The notes: a model not told the origin generated them from the sequence alone. DNA of 64,000 nucleotides from Melampsora larici-populina 98AG31 (GCF_000204055.1 NW_006768818.1:258777-322776), one strand, 5' to 3'. Numbered from the stretch's first letter, positions 10,322 to 22,076 are shown. Numbers and translations: made by a program.

Positions 10322-11131
10322 TGTTAGAAAATGAGGATCACAAGCTCGACGCTGTAGATCTACGACAGGAACCTTTTAAAAGGTTTAACAAGAACTTATC
10401 AGTTCGTGTTGACAAGACACACTGAGGCAATGAAAAGACACGAGTTCTAAACTCGGACAGACCTGAAAGACAAGGAGGATTATAGATAAGAAGTTTAGAA
10501 TCTTTTTCCTTAATCAGCAAAAGAGAAAAAGAAAATAAGCCCCATACAACACACCTTTTAAAAGGTTTAACAAGAACTTGTCAGTTCGTGTTGACAAGAC
10601 ACACTGAGGCAATGAAAAGACACGAGTTCTAAACTCGGACAGACCTGAAAGACAAGGAGGATTATAGATAAGAACTAGTAGAGTGAAGATGTATGAGGTA
10701 GAAGAGAAACGTGAGTTTTTAGTAAGATAGTAAAGAAGAGAAAAAGAAATTGGCAATAACTCACGTTTAGAATCTTTTTCCTTAATGAGGGAAAAAGATC
10801 TAAATGTGAGGAGAGGCTTGGTTATAAGTAAAAACAACAAATGGCAATTTTGAGAATCAGAAACACTACGTCCACATTCTAAATAAACTACCAGTCCCAA
10901 TCCGGTAATTTCTTCTAATGTTTCCATAACGTGATTAGTTCACCAATCCCAATGCGGTCAATCCTTCTACACAACAACTCAACCTCTTGACCACGTATTC
11001 TAAATTGACTTGTTTGATTCTAATTTGTTCACAGTACATTTCTTACCATCCTCACTACACTAGCTTAAGTTAACCTGAATACTACTCCCTGACCTTCATT
11101 GGTTTTGACCAATCCACAATTTACTCCAACA
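10322..11131 (-). repeat. 5' LTR of the copia element
   Basis: This 810-bp LTR (TG...CA) matches 6763-7575. In the minus orientation of the element it is upstream and should hold the promoter. It carries the same internal duplication as the other LTR. Confidence 0.9.
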
Positions 11132-11300
11132 AATATACCTGCAAGACACCCATACAAGTCTTTGACAAATTTTTCTGAATATACTGCAGTATATTTCAAT
11201 TATACCATGTATATTTTGACTGTACTATAGTATATTTGGAGATATACTATACCAAGTATATTTCAGACCCAGTATATTATGGTGCAGTATAGATTGGCAA
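11132..11300. repeat. AT-rich palindromic repeat, right part
   Basis: The TATACT/AGTATA-type degenerate repeat continues from 6275-6757 beyond the LTR element, including the right-hand copy of the AATAT target duplication. Confidence 0.6.
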
Positions 11301-13084
11301 GCTATGAGGGACATTTTAGACATTCTCACTGTTAGTGTCTATTTGAATTAATCTTTATTTTGGTTTCTTTGATCTTTTCCTTTTCATTTGATTTGATTCT
11401 GACTTCTGGAGTTGGTGGTGAGGTCCAGACTGTTAAAAATATGTTGACACTGCAAACATTATTCAGCTTCCCCAAGTGGGCAGGAAAAAATGACTGGGAG
11501 TATCATTTAAATGATCTATCACTTCACACCTGAGCCATACCACCCGCACTACATATGTGTGGCAGGCTCAGTGGATAGGGTGGTATCATGTACATACAGT
11601 TTTGCTCAGTCATCTGTTCATCAGTATAAGTTATGCATATGTAATACATGCTGTAACATTTTCAGGTTGACAAAAGCATTCAAACAATTGACTACATACA
11701 CTGACTCAATAACCACATGTAACACCCTTTCTGTTACTGGGAAATAGCTCCAACAATATTGCCAGAGCAGCTAAGGATGATATGTTGTGAATTTTTGGGA
11801 CAATTTTTTCAAAGTCAACAAAGTTACATGTGGTATAACATGTGATTTATTTATTCTGATGGGCAAGAAACTGAGCTGACCTGTATGTACATGATAGACA
11901 ACTATTAACTTAGCTTGCTGCACATATGTAGTGTGGGTGTTATGTCTCAGGTGTGCAGTATTGGATCCTTTTATGGCAAACTGTACTATTAATCATTCTC
12001 CTCTTCCAACTTGAGGAAGTTGAATGATGTTCACAGTGTGATTTTACTGATATTTTTTTATAAAAAATTGGCCTGATTTTTTCAAAAAATACACAAGAAA
12101 AATTCAAACTTGAAAACCCTTGATTTTCCAGTGCCTCACAGTTTTGCACAAGAATGCAGTGCACTGCAGTTGACCACACACCAGAGTTCATCCATTCTGT
12201 TGCGGCTTGAGAACTACCAGACTGCATGATTAGGATGTAAGGTTTTGAGAGCTAGGAGTAAACAGATGGAATGAAAAGATGGGGCAAAATGTATTGGAAA
12301 ACAAGGATAGCAAAAAGAAGAGAAAGTTGAGGAGAAACTGAGTTATAGACAGCCTTTTTCTTCCATCAAGTTGTGTTGGATCAACCTAGTGGGTAATCAT
12401 GTCATAGCAATTGCACTCAAAAAAAATCAAAAGAAAGAGGAAAGCAAACATACCCGGTCAACTTGGAGATTTGAGGGACCCTATGCCAAAGTCCGATTAA
12501 GCTGGATGTGCAAAGTCAACATATATTGCATCCATTCCTATCTTGAGGTGGATGCAAGTCAGATGGTTGAGGAGGAAACTTTCTAAATGGAGTCTTGGGA
12601 AGACTTCCTAAAATTGCCCCCAGTTCCCTTAGGAGAAGAAAACTCCTCTCAAGTAAGTCCTACCAGCTCCTAGTACCTAGTCTAACCTAAGACCCATGAT
12701 ACCTTCATGTGTGGTGTGGGGAGGGCCCCAAAGGCAGATGAGCCACGGAATAGGCCCAGAGACCTTTCCCGTGAGTCACCACCTGTGGGGTGAGAACAAA
12801 CCTGAGAAGGTAAGACTTCTCAACCTGGGATGGTGGGCGGTTTTTTGAAACAAAATTCCTCAAAGGAGAAATTCGAAGAGAGAAACTTGCTGAGTGGAAT
12901 CTAAGATGCAGTTAATGGAAGTGTAGAATTGGGAGAGGAGCGAGGAAATTTTTTTCCCTCTCCTTTCCCCCTCCTTCCAAAACTCACTTGCCGATGGATG
13001 TCAGTCTTTGGGTCTGCATCACATCTGCGCGTGACATATTGTCGCATCTGTGATCCCTCCCCTCTCAGGAATGGACCTCATTTA
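11301..13084. other. Intergenic, no gene recognised
   Basis: Mixed-composition sequence with only short ORFs lacking recognisable motifs (for example a 95-codon minus frame at 11940-12227). Nothing here supports a gene. Confidence 0.4.
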
Positions 13085-13320
13085 TGGTTCTCAAACCTGT
13101 GCAAGAACTGTGCAAGACCGACGTGCAAGATCTGTGCAAGATTTCTTGCACCAATCTTGCGCATTAAATTCTTTGACAACCCCAGCTATTTTGTTCCAAC
13201 TGGTACAAAAACTGTGCAAGACCGACGTGCAAGATCTGTGCAAGATCTGTGCAAGTTCTATTTGTCTTGCACAGAAGTTGCTCAAAACTTGCACGAATTT
13301 TTGCATAGGTTTGAGAACCA
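13085..13320. mobile_element. 236-bp TA-flanked miniature element
   Basis: Terminal inverted repeats of about 20 bp (TGGTTCTCAAACCTGTGCAA, one mismatch) are flanked on both sides by TA (13083-13084, 13321-13322), as in Tc1/mariner-type insertions. The interior contains two direct copies of an approximately 35-bp unit built from GTGCAAGA/CGTGCAAGATC (13105 and 13207) and has no transposase. It is a non-autonomous element. Confidence 0.75.
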
Positions 13321-13433
13321 TAATTGTACCTTCTTTTTTTTCTTTTTTTTGAACACTAGCCAGTATTTGAGCCATAAAAACTCAACATAAGTCCCTATGG
13401 ATGGACCTAACCACCAACATGGTGTGGTCAGGT

Positions 13434-13671
13434 CTATAATGTATAGGACAATAAGTTTGTCAGTTTGTACTCCAAAGCTTCAGCTTCCACAGTGGTTAAT
13501 TGCATTACCTATAATGTATAGGACAATAAGTTCGTCAGTTCGTACTCTGAAGCTGCAGCTTCCACAGTGGTTGAGGTAAGGAAGCTTCTGCCGGAGACAA
13601 ACAGAAAGACTACAACAAATACAGTTGTACAAACACGTGACCTGCTGTGGCGCAGTTGTGTACTCTCAACC
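13434..13671. repeat. 75-bp tandem dimer repeat, uninterrupted copy
   Basis: Two 75-bp units begin with CTATAATGTATAGG at 13434 and 13509. They are followed by a tail running GAGGTAAGGAAGC ... CAGTTGTACAAACACGTGACC ... GTGTACTCTCAAC. The same order of sequence recurs at 20440-22118, where two elements interrupt it. The units are tRNA-sized and contain a CCTAT/ATAGG hairpin, a CAGTGGTTAATTGC A-box-like stretch and an AGTTCGTACT B-box-like stretch, so a tRNA-derived SINE is possible. The tRNA fold is weak. Confidence 0.6.
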
Positions 13672-13779
13672 CCCCCACGACTAGACACAGCACCTCTCTT
13701 CTCAACAACAAAAAATAAGGAGAAAAAAACAAACAAAACACACAAAATAAAAAATTGATAAAAGATAAAGATAAAAAAA

Positions 13780-16700
13780 TTAACCCTCTAAGCTTAAATT
13801 CTTCTTTCCCGCTGCAAAAAGATATGGTCCCAGTGCTTTCGTCAATATGTCTGCTTTTTGGTTTTTTGATTCCACCCAGTGTAAAGTAACTGTTCCTTTG
13901 AATAACTGTTCATTGATATAATAAAATTCCCTCTCAGTATGACGTGTTCTTTTATTTGAAGAGTTATCTTTTGACACGTGAATTGCAGACGTATTGTCAC
14001 AATGTAAAGCCACCGGTCCCATTGCCCCCATGACATCACTCACTAAATTCCTTAACCACACTGCATCTCTTGCTGCCGTCCCTAAAGCCATGTACTCTGC
14101 GTGACAAGTCAAAGTTGCGACACATCCTTGTCTCTTTGAAGTCCATGCTAACGGGCACCCCATAAAAAACATCACAAAACCATGCACCAACCTTGCATAC
14201 TCCCCTCCCCAATTCGCATCCACATACGTGTGCAACCCCGTCTTCACCTCCCCTTTGAATGGCTTCAATCTCCACTTCACACGCCCACTCGTCTTTAGAT
14301 ACCTCAACACACCTTGAATTGCCTCCCAATGTTGTTTTGTTGGCCTAGCCGAGAATCTCGCAAGAAAGTTTGTAGCATAAGTAAGATCCGGCCTTGTTGC
14401 TACCGCTAGATAATTTAAGCAACCAATGACTGATAAATATTTGGTCTTGTTGATGTCTTCCTCCTCGGCAGTTGGCGAAGTAGGTAGGCTCGAAGAATTG
14501 AGCGGTGTTGTTGATTTTTGGTCAACTTCAAGAAAATCTCGTACAATCTTTGTCGTAAGTCCCTCTTGCGATAACTCAAAAGATCCATCCTCCAATCTCT
14601 TTACATCAATCCCGATAATACAATCAAGCTTCTCTGACCACCTAATCTTCAAATCTTTCATCAAGTCCTTTCCTGACTCCCTCAACAATTCAACACTGCT
14701 ACCAGTCACCACCCCATCATCTACATGCACCCACACAATACACACTTCATCACCTCTTCTACATGCATACAACAATTGATCAAACTGACTTGGTCTAAAT
14801 CCTAACTTTTCAAAATCTTTTCAAAATGCTTCCACCAACAACGTGCACCTTGTTTTGTACCATATAAAGCCTTCACCGCCTCCAAAATTTTATTCAGCTG
14901 TCTCGCTTCATCCATACACCCTGGAGGTAGTTGAAAATGAACCTTAGTAATGTCACTATGTAAGTATGCAGCCGTAACGTCAAAAGAATGCACCTCCCAG
15001 CCCATGATTGCTGCTAGGGTCAGTAAGAATTGTAATGAAGACATGCAGGCAGTCGGCGCAAAAGTTTCATCGTAGTCAATACCCTCACGTTGGGAAAAAT
15101 CTTGTGCAACGAGCCTGGCTTTGAATTTGATAGGATTGCCCAGTGCGTCGAGTTGTTTATGAGTAAACACCCACTTCAAACCCAGCACATTCACATTCTC
15201 AGTTCAATCAATTACCTTCCACACTCCCATCTCATCCATCGCTTTCAATTCCCCTTCAATTGCTTTCTTCCACTCAGCTGAATATTGATCTTTCATCACT
15301 GCCATATAAGATTCAGGTTCCTTCAATCCTGCTGATATGTTCACATTCACATTCATAAGCTCTATGTATTTGTCTTCTTCTAAAACTGTGTTTTCAGCCG
15401 TAAAATCACCAAGTTTCAAAGCATTGATAATGAAGTCTAAACCACCCTTGTTCACTAGATTGTCTAGGATTTTATTGATTGATTTTGAAGTGGTAGGCTC
15501 ATCAGGTTTTGTTTGAGTCTTGGAATACACAAATTTGTCTTCATAAGGAAAAACCGCTATAGCACTCTTAATTAAAACTTTTGATCCAGGATCATAAAAC
15601 ACCCAACCCTTACCACCTTCTAGATATCCAATCATCATACATCTCCTCCCTCTTTCATCTAACTTGCCATCATGTTGTGCCTTGTGCCAATGAAAAAACA
15701 TGGTCGACCCAAAAGTCCTAATGATGTCTAATTGAGGTTTATGACCGTAAAACATTTCATATGGAGTACTATCTCCCGTCAACAAATTCGGTAGACAATT
15801 ATGCAAGTAGCATGCTGCCACATAAGCAAATGACCAAAAGGTCTGAGGTAAGTTCGAAGCCTCCAGCATTGTCCTCCCCATTTCACTGATGGTCCGGTTA
15901 AGTTGTTCAGCTACTCCATTTTGTTCAGGTTTGTAAGGATTTGAATGCTCATGAACAATTCCTTTTGACTTCAACCAATTATGTACTGAAAGTTGATTTG
16001 ATGTATTCCCCACCTCCATCTGTCCTAACATGCTTGACGTTGAAATTTGTCTCTCTCTCCCATTTGCTGATAACTTTCATGAATACATCTGGCGCTTCTG
16101 ATTTCGTCTTGATGATCACAATTTCTGAAAAGGTAGTGGCCACATCACGGAATGTAACAGTAAATCTATTACCATTCACATCTTCAGGAAACGGTCCCAT
16201 AACATCCGAGACGATGACGTCAAGCATTCCATATTCTTGTCCAGTACATCCTAGCTTGCGATGCCTAGTACTTTTGCACATGAGACAATCTTTGCATTTG
16301 AAGTTACCACTTGGTATAGAATTTGGTAATCCAAGGCCTAGGCGTCCATTACACAGCTTACGTATTTGTTTCATGTCAATGTGACCGAATCGTTGATGCC
16401 ATAGGTAGGCAAGATCAACTTCTTTCTGACTACTCATCACATTGAATTTTCCAACACTCTCAGGCTCATGATCAGACAAAATGGGTGATATCATTGCGTT
16501 CAAAATCCATCTTCTATTACAATACAATGTGATTAAAGACTTCCCACACGGCATCCTCATCACTACATCTTTGCCCCAAAACCATATCTTAGCCCCAGCT
16601 TCAACTAATGCCGCTTGTGAGATTAACGTCAATGTTGCTTGTGGACTATAATAAACGTCTTTGATGATGTAATCGCTTCCATCTTTGGCTTTGACCTTCA

Positions 16701-17890
16701 AACATCCTTTTCCTACAACAACAGTGGTATCTCCATGAGATGCTGTCTTCATTTTGATAGGAGAGGACAACGGAGCATAGTCAAGGAAAAAGGGTAAAGC
16801 ACTGCTTACATGATGTGTTGCTCCACTATCCAAAAGGTATTTGATGGGAGTCGCATCTACTGAGTTGCCTTCAGTGCTCCACGCAACAGTTGAGGCCAAG
16901 ATCTGCGTCGGTGTGTAGTTCAATTGAGTAGTCGATTGATCTTCAACTTGAGTGAGACAAGCTTGAATCTGATCTGAAGGATAGAGTGTCTTGTACGCAT
17001 ACCATCGATTATTGGTGCACTTCAACCAGTCATTAAAATGAGGAGCAGTCTGATTCTTAAATCTCTTCTTCATCGGACATCCTTCTAAGCCATGTCCAAA
17101 ACCCGCACAATGAAAACACTGCCAAATTCCTTGATGAACTTCTTCAGGAGCTGATCTTGGTGGTACGATAGGTTTGATTTCTGGTTGATCTCTTTGAGCA
17201 CGAGCAACCCTGGGCCAGCAACGCAGGTGTTGCGTGCTGCGCTGCGGTTGCGTTGCGGTTTTTCTGACCGCACCGCACTGTAGAATCAATTTTCAGGTTG
17301 CGGCCTGACCCGCAGCGCAACAAGATCGCTCAGATTAGTGTTTTTTTTGGGCCGCAACAACATTTGTTGCGTTGCTGTCCCCAAAAACTTACAAATTGAC
17401 GTTTTTTTGGCGCTGTTGCGCCTGTTGCGTTGCGCAACTGTTGAGGCGCCACGCAGCCTAGCCTTGACTTTTGTCGTTGTGGTACTTCCCGCAACACAGC
17501 GTCTGCTGCTTGTTGGTGTTGCGTGTTGCGGAGCAACGCATCAAAAAACGCGTGTGCTGCGGCGCGTTGCGTTGCTGGCACAGGGTTGGCACGAGTCTTA
17601 AAAACTGGTCCAGGTGGTGTCGGTCCCGAAGATTGATTGGCCGGCGCTTGAGTAGGTTTTGTACGCGCAGGTGGTCTGGTCCAATTCGTGCTCGATTGTT
17701 GGTTTGGAGAATTGCTCCATCTAGAAGGACTCATGGTGTTACTAAGAGATGCTGACAACGTTTGGATTTGATCGCTTTCATGTACTGTTCTACGAGTTAT
17801 AATGAGATTCTGCATTGCTGCTCGTACTTCGGTAGACGTAAACAAAGACTTGTCGGTTCTATAACGTGCATCTAAAGAGTATCTCAACAA
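13780..17890 (-). pseudogene. Copia gag-pol, frame-broken
   Basis: In order on the minus strand: gag fragment (17589-17890); zinc knuckle WQCFHCAGFGHGLEGC (about 17080-17130); protease LLDSGATHH (about 16840); integrase with HQRFGH...CKDCLMCK and the D/D residues in SDVMGPF and RTDGGGEY (about 16000-16400); reverse transcriptase (KWVFTHK ... ARLVAQDF, about 15050-15180; VHVDDG, about 14725); RNase H (TCHAEYMAL, ADILTKALG, to 13780). Defects: a gag deletion or frame break near 17880, the inserted element 17205-17588, a frameshift near 16000, an in-frame TGA at 15204-15206, and a frameshift near 14810. The element is dead as it stands. Confidence 0.88.
17205..17588. mobile_element. GC-rich 384-bp TIR element inside copia gag
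   Basis: The ends are inverted repeats of about 22 bp (CAACCCTGGGCCAGCAACGC, one mismatch) flanked by a 7-bp direct duplication GCACGAG (17198-17204 and 17589-17595). The interior is dominated by GTTGCG/CGCAAC motifs, strikingly GC-rich against the local background, and has no transposase. A 7-8 bp duplication would suit hAT-like transposition, but this is not settled. The insertion interrupts the gag frame. Confidence 0.8.
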
Positions 17891-19296
17891 TGGGAAGGAT
17901 TAATCAAGGACGGATTCAGATAAGACTGGGGATTCTCAGGAAAGCTTCTAGAAGATTCGTTCAGTAAGTTTGATTCGTTGTTTGGGGTATTCTCTTGAGT
18001 TAAAGTTTCTTCAGTGTTTAAACGTGTTGCATTTGGGGGGTTCTTCAATTTTGTACTGTTTTTTGGTGTCAGATTGAGTTTTCGATTTTTGAGATTGAGT
18101 TTGCGACCTAGTTCTTGGTGTAGTACTTATAGCACAACAAGGGCTATACAGTGCTTTGAAAGAGGATAATCTGAAGATATAATAGATCTAAAGAAGGTGT
18201 CTGAGACTGCTCTTTCTGAGAATCTTTAACAAACTGGACTTTGTTGTTAAAGTCTCCTGATAACAGAGAAATATAACCAGGTCTTTGATAATAAGAGAAA
18301 AGTATCTTGATAAAAAGCACCAGAGAAATAAGCTCAACACATTTAAAGTGTTATTCCAGTCGAGTCAAAATGTTGAAAAATAAGCTCAATATTTTTTTTG
18401 ATATTATTCCAGAATGACAGTGTCATATAAAGCACATAAAACAAATTTCTCTTCTGATGAAGGGCTGATTTGAGTGACCTAGTACTGCTCTAATAAATTT
18501 ATAATGATAAAAATGATTAATGCTATGTAAGAGATGAAGAAGAAAGGAAACATAATTTCGCACAAAAGACACAAGTTTATGAACACATCAATACAAATTG
18601 TTAAAGTGGTAAACAGCTCTTAAAAATCCTCTTTACCATCTAAAAAACCAAAAGATGACTAAAATGTTGGTAAACAGCTATGATCTAATGATTCAACCAC
18701 TCTCTACATTCCTAAATTTTGCCATCAGTAGCTCATCAACCCATTATGATCATTACTATGATGTAATGTGATCTTCTATTCATCATCTGATAAGATTTAT
18801 TACTAATTTGACCAGTAAAACATGACTAATCTCTATTCTTATGATCAAATGCTGTGTATATGCTGTGTATATGCTGTGTATATGCTGTGTATATGCTGTG
18901 TTTTGAATGTTCTAGAATGAATATTGATTTGATCTTATGATGATTTAGCATTTCAATGATGTAATTGCTAGTTATTAATGATTTGTGATCTTGTTGATGT
19001 GTAATCAAATCCTTTGATTCCTTATAAATTTTGCCATAAACCTCTGTTACTAATGATTTAAAGATTGTACATTATGAATTTGATGATTCTGCGTCGAATG
19101 AACTATTACTCATTATGTTCTGACGTCATTTGACACATGTAATCAGCTGAAAACCTTCATTTTCGACGATTTTCACCTATTTTCTTCACTTTTCACACCT
19201 TTTACTAAGCCTTTCTTTCCTTCTGTAACATTAAACAGTAATCTCCAACCGTGAAAATCCCTAAAAACACCCTTTGCAACCTTATTCATTACTAAT
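17891..19296. other. Retroelement 5' flank and AT-rich intergenic DNA
   Basis: 17891-18110 still has gag-like coding sense on the minus strand. The rest, 18111-19296, is AT-rich and may include a degraded LTR of the copia element. No gene was recognised. Confidence 0.4.
18849..18900. repeat. 11-bp tandem repeat
   Basis: Four and a half perfect copies of GCTGTGTATAT lie head to tail. Confidence 0.9.
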
Positions 19297-19875
19297 AGGG
19301 CGGTTCAAGTAGCCCTTTTACAGCCCTTTTTTAAGTTTTACGTTTCGTTCGGGGCCTTTAAATTATAAGTAAAAATTAAAGTTGGTGAACCACCTTTAGA
19401 GGTGGTTCACCAATTTGCGATCTGCTAAGTTGTCTTGAAATTTATGAATCTCCACCGTGGCATCGGAAAAAAATCAGGCGCGAAGGGCGAAAAAAATACT
19501 TTTTCTATCTTTTGGTTTCTTTTGGGTGTTCCTGGATCCTAACGGTCTCTGGTAAAAAGAAGTCATTTTATCTGTCTCATACTACATAATTACATAATCG
19601 ACCGCTTCACAAGTCTCTCGTGGTGCCTCAGAGACATCTTTTCATTAAAACAAATCAATGAAAAAAATATTTCCTGACAAAAACAAGACACGTTAAAAAA
19701 AGAAACAAAAAAAACGCATTGAGAGACGGTGTACCTGAAGATACAAAGCCATAAAACCTAAATTTAAGTGTGTTCGTAACTGCGCGATCAGGATTTTTAA
19801 GGATCGGACAACCCTAAAAAGACTGATTGCAACTCTGCGAGCAGGTGGATCGCAACTCTTGACTTGAACCGCCCT
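19297..19875. mobile_element. 579-bp TIR element with internal hairpin
   Basis: The ends are AGGGCGGTTCAAGT and its exact reverse complement, flanked by AAT on both sides (19294-19296, 19876-19878), a 3-bp target duplication. The interior has a perfect hairpin at 19382-19413 (14-bp arms TTGGTGAACCACCT, 4-base loop). There is no ORF. A 3-bp duplication is seen in PIF/Harbinger and CACTA elements; the superfamily is not decided. Confidence 0.7.
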
Positions 19876-20615
19876 AATACCACTGCTACATATGTAAAAC
19901 TACCTGTAAACCCTTGTTTACCAATTTCGACTTTTTTCCATTTCCTCAATAACTTCTATCTTATCTTATAAACCATCATGATTAAAGTTGTTACTGAATA
20001 ACATAATGCTCCTCTTTCATATTCTAACCCTACTAAACCCATAAACCTAATATTACTACCCTAAAAACCATTTCCAACCTGTGTACCTTTTATTTTGAAT
20101 TTTTCTTATGTTTTTTTCTTTCTTTCTTTTTGTAATTTGTTTGTTAATAGTTTATACTGATCTTGATAAGTTTGTTGAAATGATAAAATGATGTAAATAT
20201 TAAACTATATGTAATATAATTGATGTAATTCAAAATTCGATTTTTTTTGATTTTTTGATTGGTCTCATATTTTGATTACCACATCGGTTGCTCCAATTGA
20301 GAACAAGAAGGTGATCTAGAACAGGAATTTGATGTAGCTCAAGACAACGGCCTTCAAACAAATCTTCCTTTTGGTGGAGTACGCGGTAACATAAGATCAG
20401 ACGCTGAACTGGCGGTTCAGTCTTACTCTATGAGCAATAAGCAAGTTGTATCAGTTGGTAACGCAGCTCATAACCTATAATGTATAGGACGATAAGTTCG
20501 TCAGTTTGTACTCCGAAGCTTCAGCTTCCACAGTGGTTAATTGCATTACCTATAATGTATAGGACAATAAGTTTGTCAGTTCGTACTTTGAAGCTTCAGC
20601 TTCCACAGTGGTTGA

Positions 20616-21408
20616 CACTGCGGGGATCTATTAGTTTGAAACCCACTTGAGCGGAATTTTGGTGTCCGGGTTCAAAATTTCCTCAAATTGTCAATCTCGT
20701 TCACAACTTGTTAGCATTACGTTTGCCAATTTCCCTCGAGTTCACCATTACATACATACACATACACACATACACATTGTCTTCAAAACCTTTGATTCTA
20801 ACCGTCAGACTATCTCTCCCCTTGTCACAGATCCTCAGGCTTACTAATACAAGTGAGGGTGAAGGTGAGTGATGTTGAAAGGTGTTGTTGTTGTTTATGA
20901 TGTGTTGCACACACACAGGGCCAGCGGAGGACAACTCAAGGAGAATTGGCAAACCTAATGTGAACGAGTTGTGAACGAATTTCAAGATTCGAGGAAATTT
21001 CGAACCTGGACACCGAAATTCTGCTCAATCGGGTTTCAAACTTGTTACTTCCCGCAGGCCCACGGATAGCTTCTATGGAGCATACCGACAAAAAAACCTT
21101 GAAAATTCAGTTATTCATACCTGAATTTAAAGGTTTGGGGGCCCAAGAATACCTCTTTTGTTGGTAACATTTTCAAAAAAATCACGAAAAAATGCCAAAA
21201 AATTCCTTGCAAGTCCCTAACATGTAAAACTAGCCTAGGAAAAGCTATGAAATCTTGGATTAATTCCTCCGAGGTCGCTATGATCAATCCCACCGGGGTC
21301 AAAAAAATAACTTTTTCGTCCCTAACATCAAGAAATTTCCAAACCAAAAAGATACCTTTTTGGTTGGTACCTTTGGTAGGAGCTATCCGGGGGCCTCTTC
21401 CCGCGGTG
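20616..21408. mobile_element. Foldback TIR element, CACTA-like ends
   Basis: It begins CACTGCGGGGA and ends with the complement of CACCGCGGGAA, and it is flanked by the 3-bp duplication TGA (20613-20615, 21409-21411). Terminal CACT(G/A) with a 3-bp duplication is the CACTA pattern. The interior holds two inverted-repeat units. One (about 20618-21061) pairs arms of about 140 bp. The other (about 21062-21408) pairs CGGATAGCT-flanked arms. It contains no transposase, so it is non-autonomous or a nest of two related elements. Confidence 0.7.
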
Positions 21409-21466
21409 TGAGGTAAGGAAGCTTCTGCCGGAGACAAACGGAAAGACTACAACAAATACAGTTGTA

Positions 21467-22076
21467 CAGTCAGTGACAAAAAGTTTACGTACCTCAAGTA
21501 CATATGTAATCCCAGTCTATGGGCACTTTGTCTCTTGAATAACTTCCTCATACCTCATCCAGAACCTGTCTGAAAATGAAGACTTGGAGCCTGTCGCCCA
21601 CTCAAAAGGCCTCTATTGTTTTAATGCACCAAGCTGGGGTTCCTGGCACTCAAATTGCCAAGAAACTGGGCCATCCCAAGTTGACTGTCTATACAGTGAT
21701 TCACAACAACCGCAAAAGACGTCAATCAACACTCAAAAACACTCGGACAACCAAAAAAGTTCTCAAAATGTTGTATACCAAGTGGAAGGCAAACCCTCAG
21801 AGCAAGCTTCAGGCTTTGGTTGCATCCATACCTGATCAAATCAAGGCTGTGCTCAAAGCAAAGGGTGGACACACTCCCTGGTAAAAGTGACTGTATTTTA
21901 GAGTCTATGCTACAGTTATGAATCCTGAAATTCAATCATACATACTCTGATAAGTGGCCATCTAGACCATGTAATTTCAGGTATATCAGTAGTCAGATGT
22001 TGAGTACATACGCTTTTTGAGAGTTGCCCAATAGGCAAGCTATGGTACAGGTACGTATACTTTTTGTCACTGACTG
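21467..22076 (+). mobile_element. Truncated Tc1/mariner element
   Basis: A 610-bp element. The inverted repeats begin CAGTCAGTGACAAAAAGT and are flanked by TA (21465-21466, 22077-22078). The empty site is visible at 13434-13671, where CAGTTGTACAAACACG is uninterrupted. It holds only the N-terminal part of a transposase, so it has lost its catalytic domain. Confidence 0.9.
21576..21884 (+). pseudogene. Tc1-type transposase, N-terminal fragment
   Basis: 103 codons from the ATG at 21576. The residues LSPTQKASIVLMHQAGVPG...IAKKLG form the first helix-turn-helix of a Tc1 transposase, which binds the terminal repeats. A second basic stretch (NNRKRRQST...) follows, then the ORF ends with no DDE catalytic domain before the right terminal repeat. 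It is a deletion derivative. Confidence 0.8.

Larger units (their letters stand above)
6763..11131 (-). mobile_element. Young non-autonomous Ty1/copia LTR element
   Basis: The element is flanked by a 5-bp target duplication, AATAT (6758-6762 and 11132-11136). The LTRs (6763-7575 and 10322-11131) start TG and end CA. They differ by only about three substitutions and one 3-bp indel over 810 bp, so the insertion is recent. It is oriented minus. The primer-binding site next to the 5' LTR is complementary to a tRNA 3' end, and a GAGGGGGTG polypurine tract adjoins the 3' LTR. The single long ORF has gag and protease-like parts but no integrase and almost no reverse transcriptase or RNase H, so it needs enzymes from another copy. 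Confidence 0.93.
13780..18110 (-). mobile_element. Decayed Ty1/copia retroelement
   Basis: Remains of a complete copia gag-pol lie on the minus strand. Coding-like gag sequence extends to about 18110 in a different frame. No LTR pair could be paired with confidence; candidate 5' flanking sequence lies at 18110-18900. The element is unrelated in sequence to the young element at 6763. A 384-bp DNA element is inserted in its gag. Confidence 0.8.

Noticed and set aside
13050..13390. Overlapping plus and minus ORFs of about 100-150 codons
   Set aside because: They are translations of the tandem GTGCAAGA motif inside the TA-flanked miniature element.
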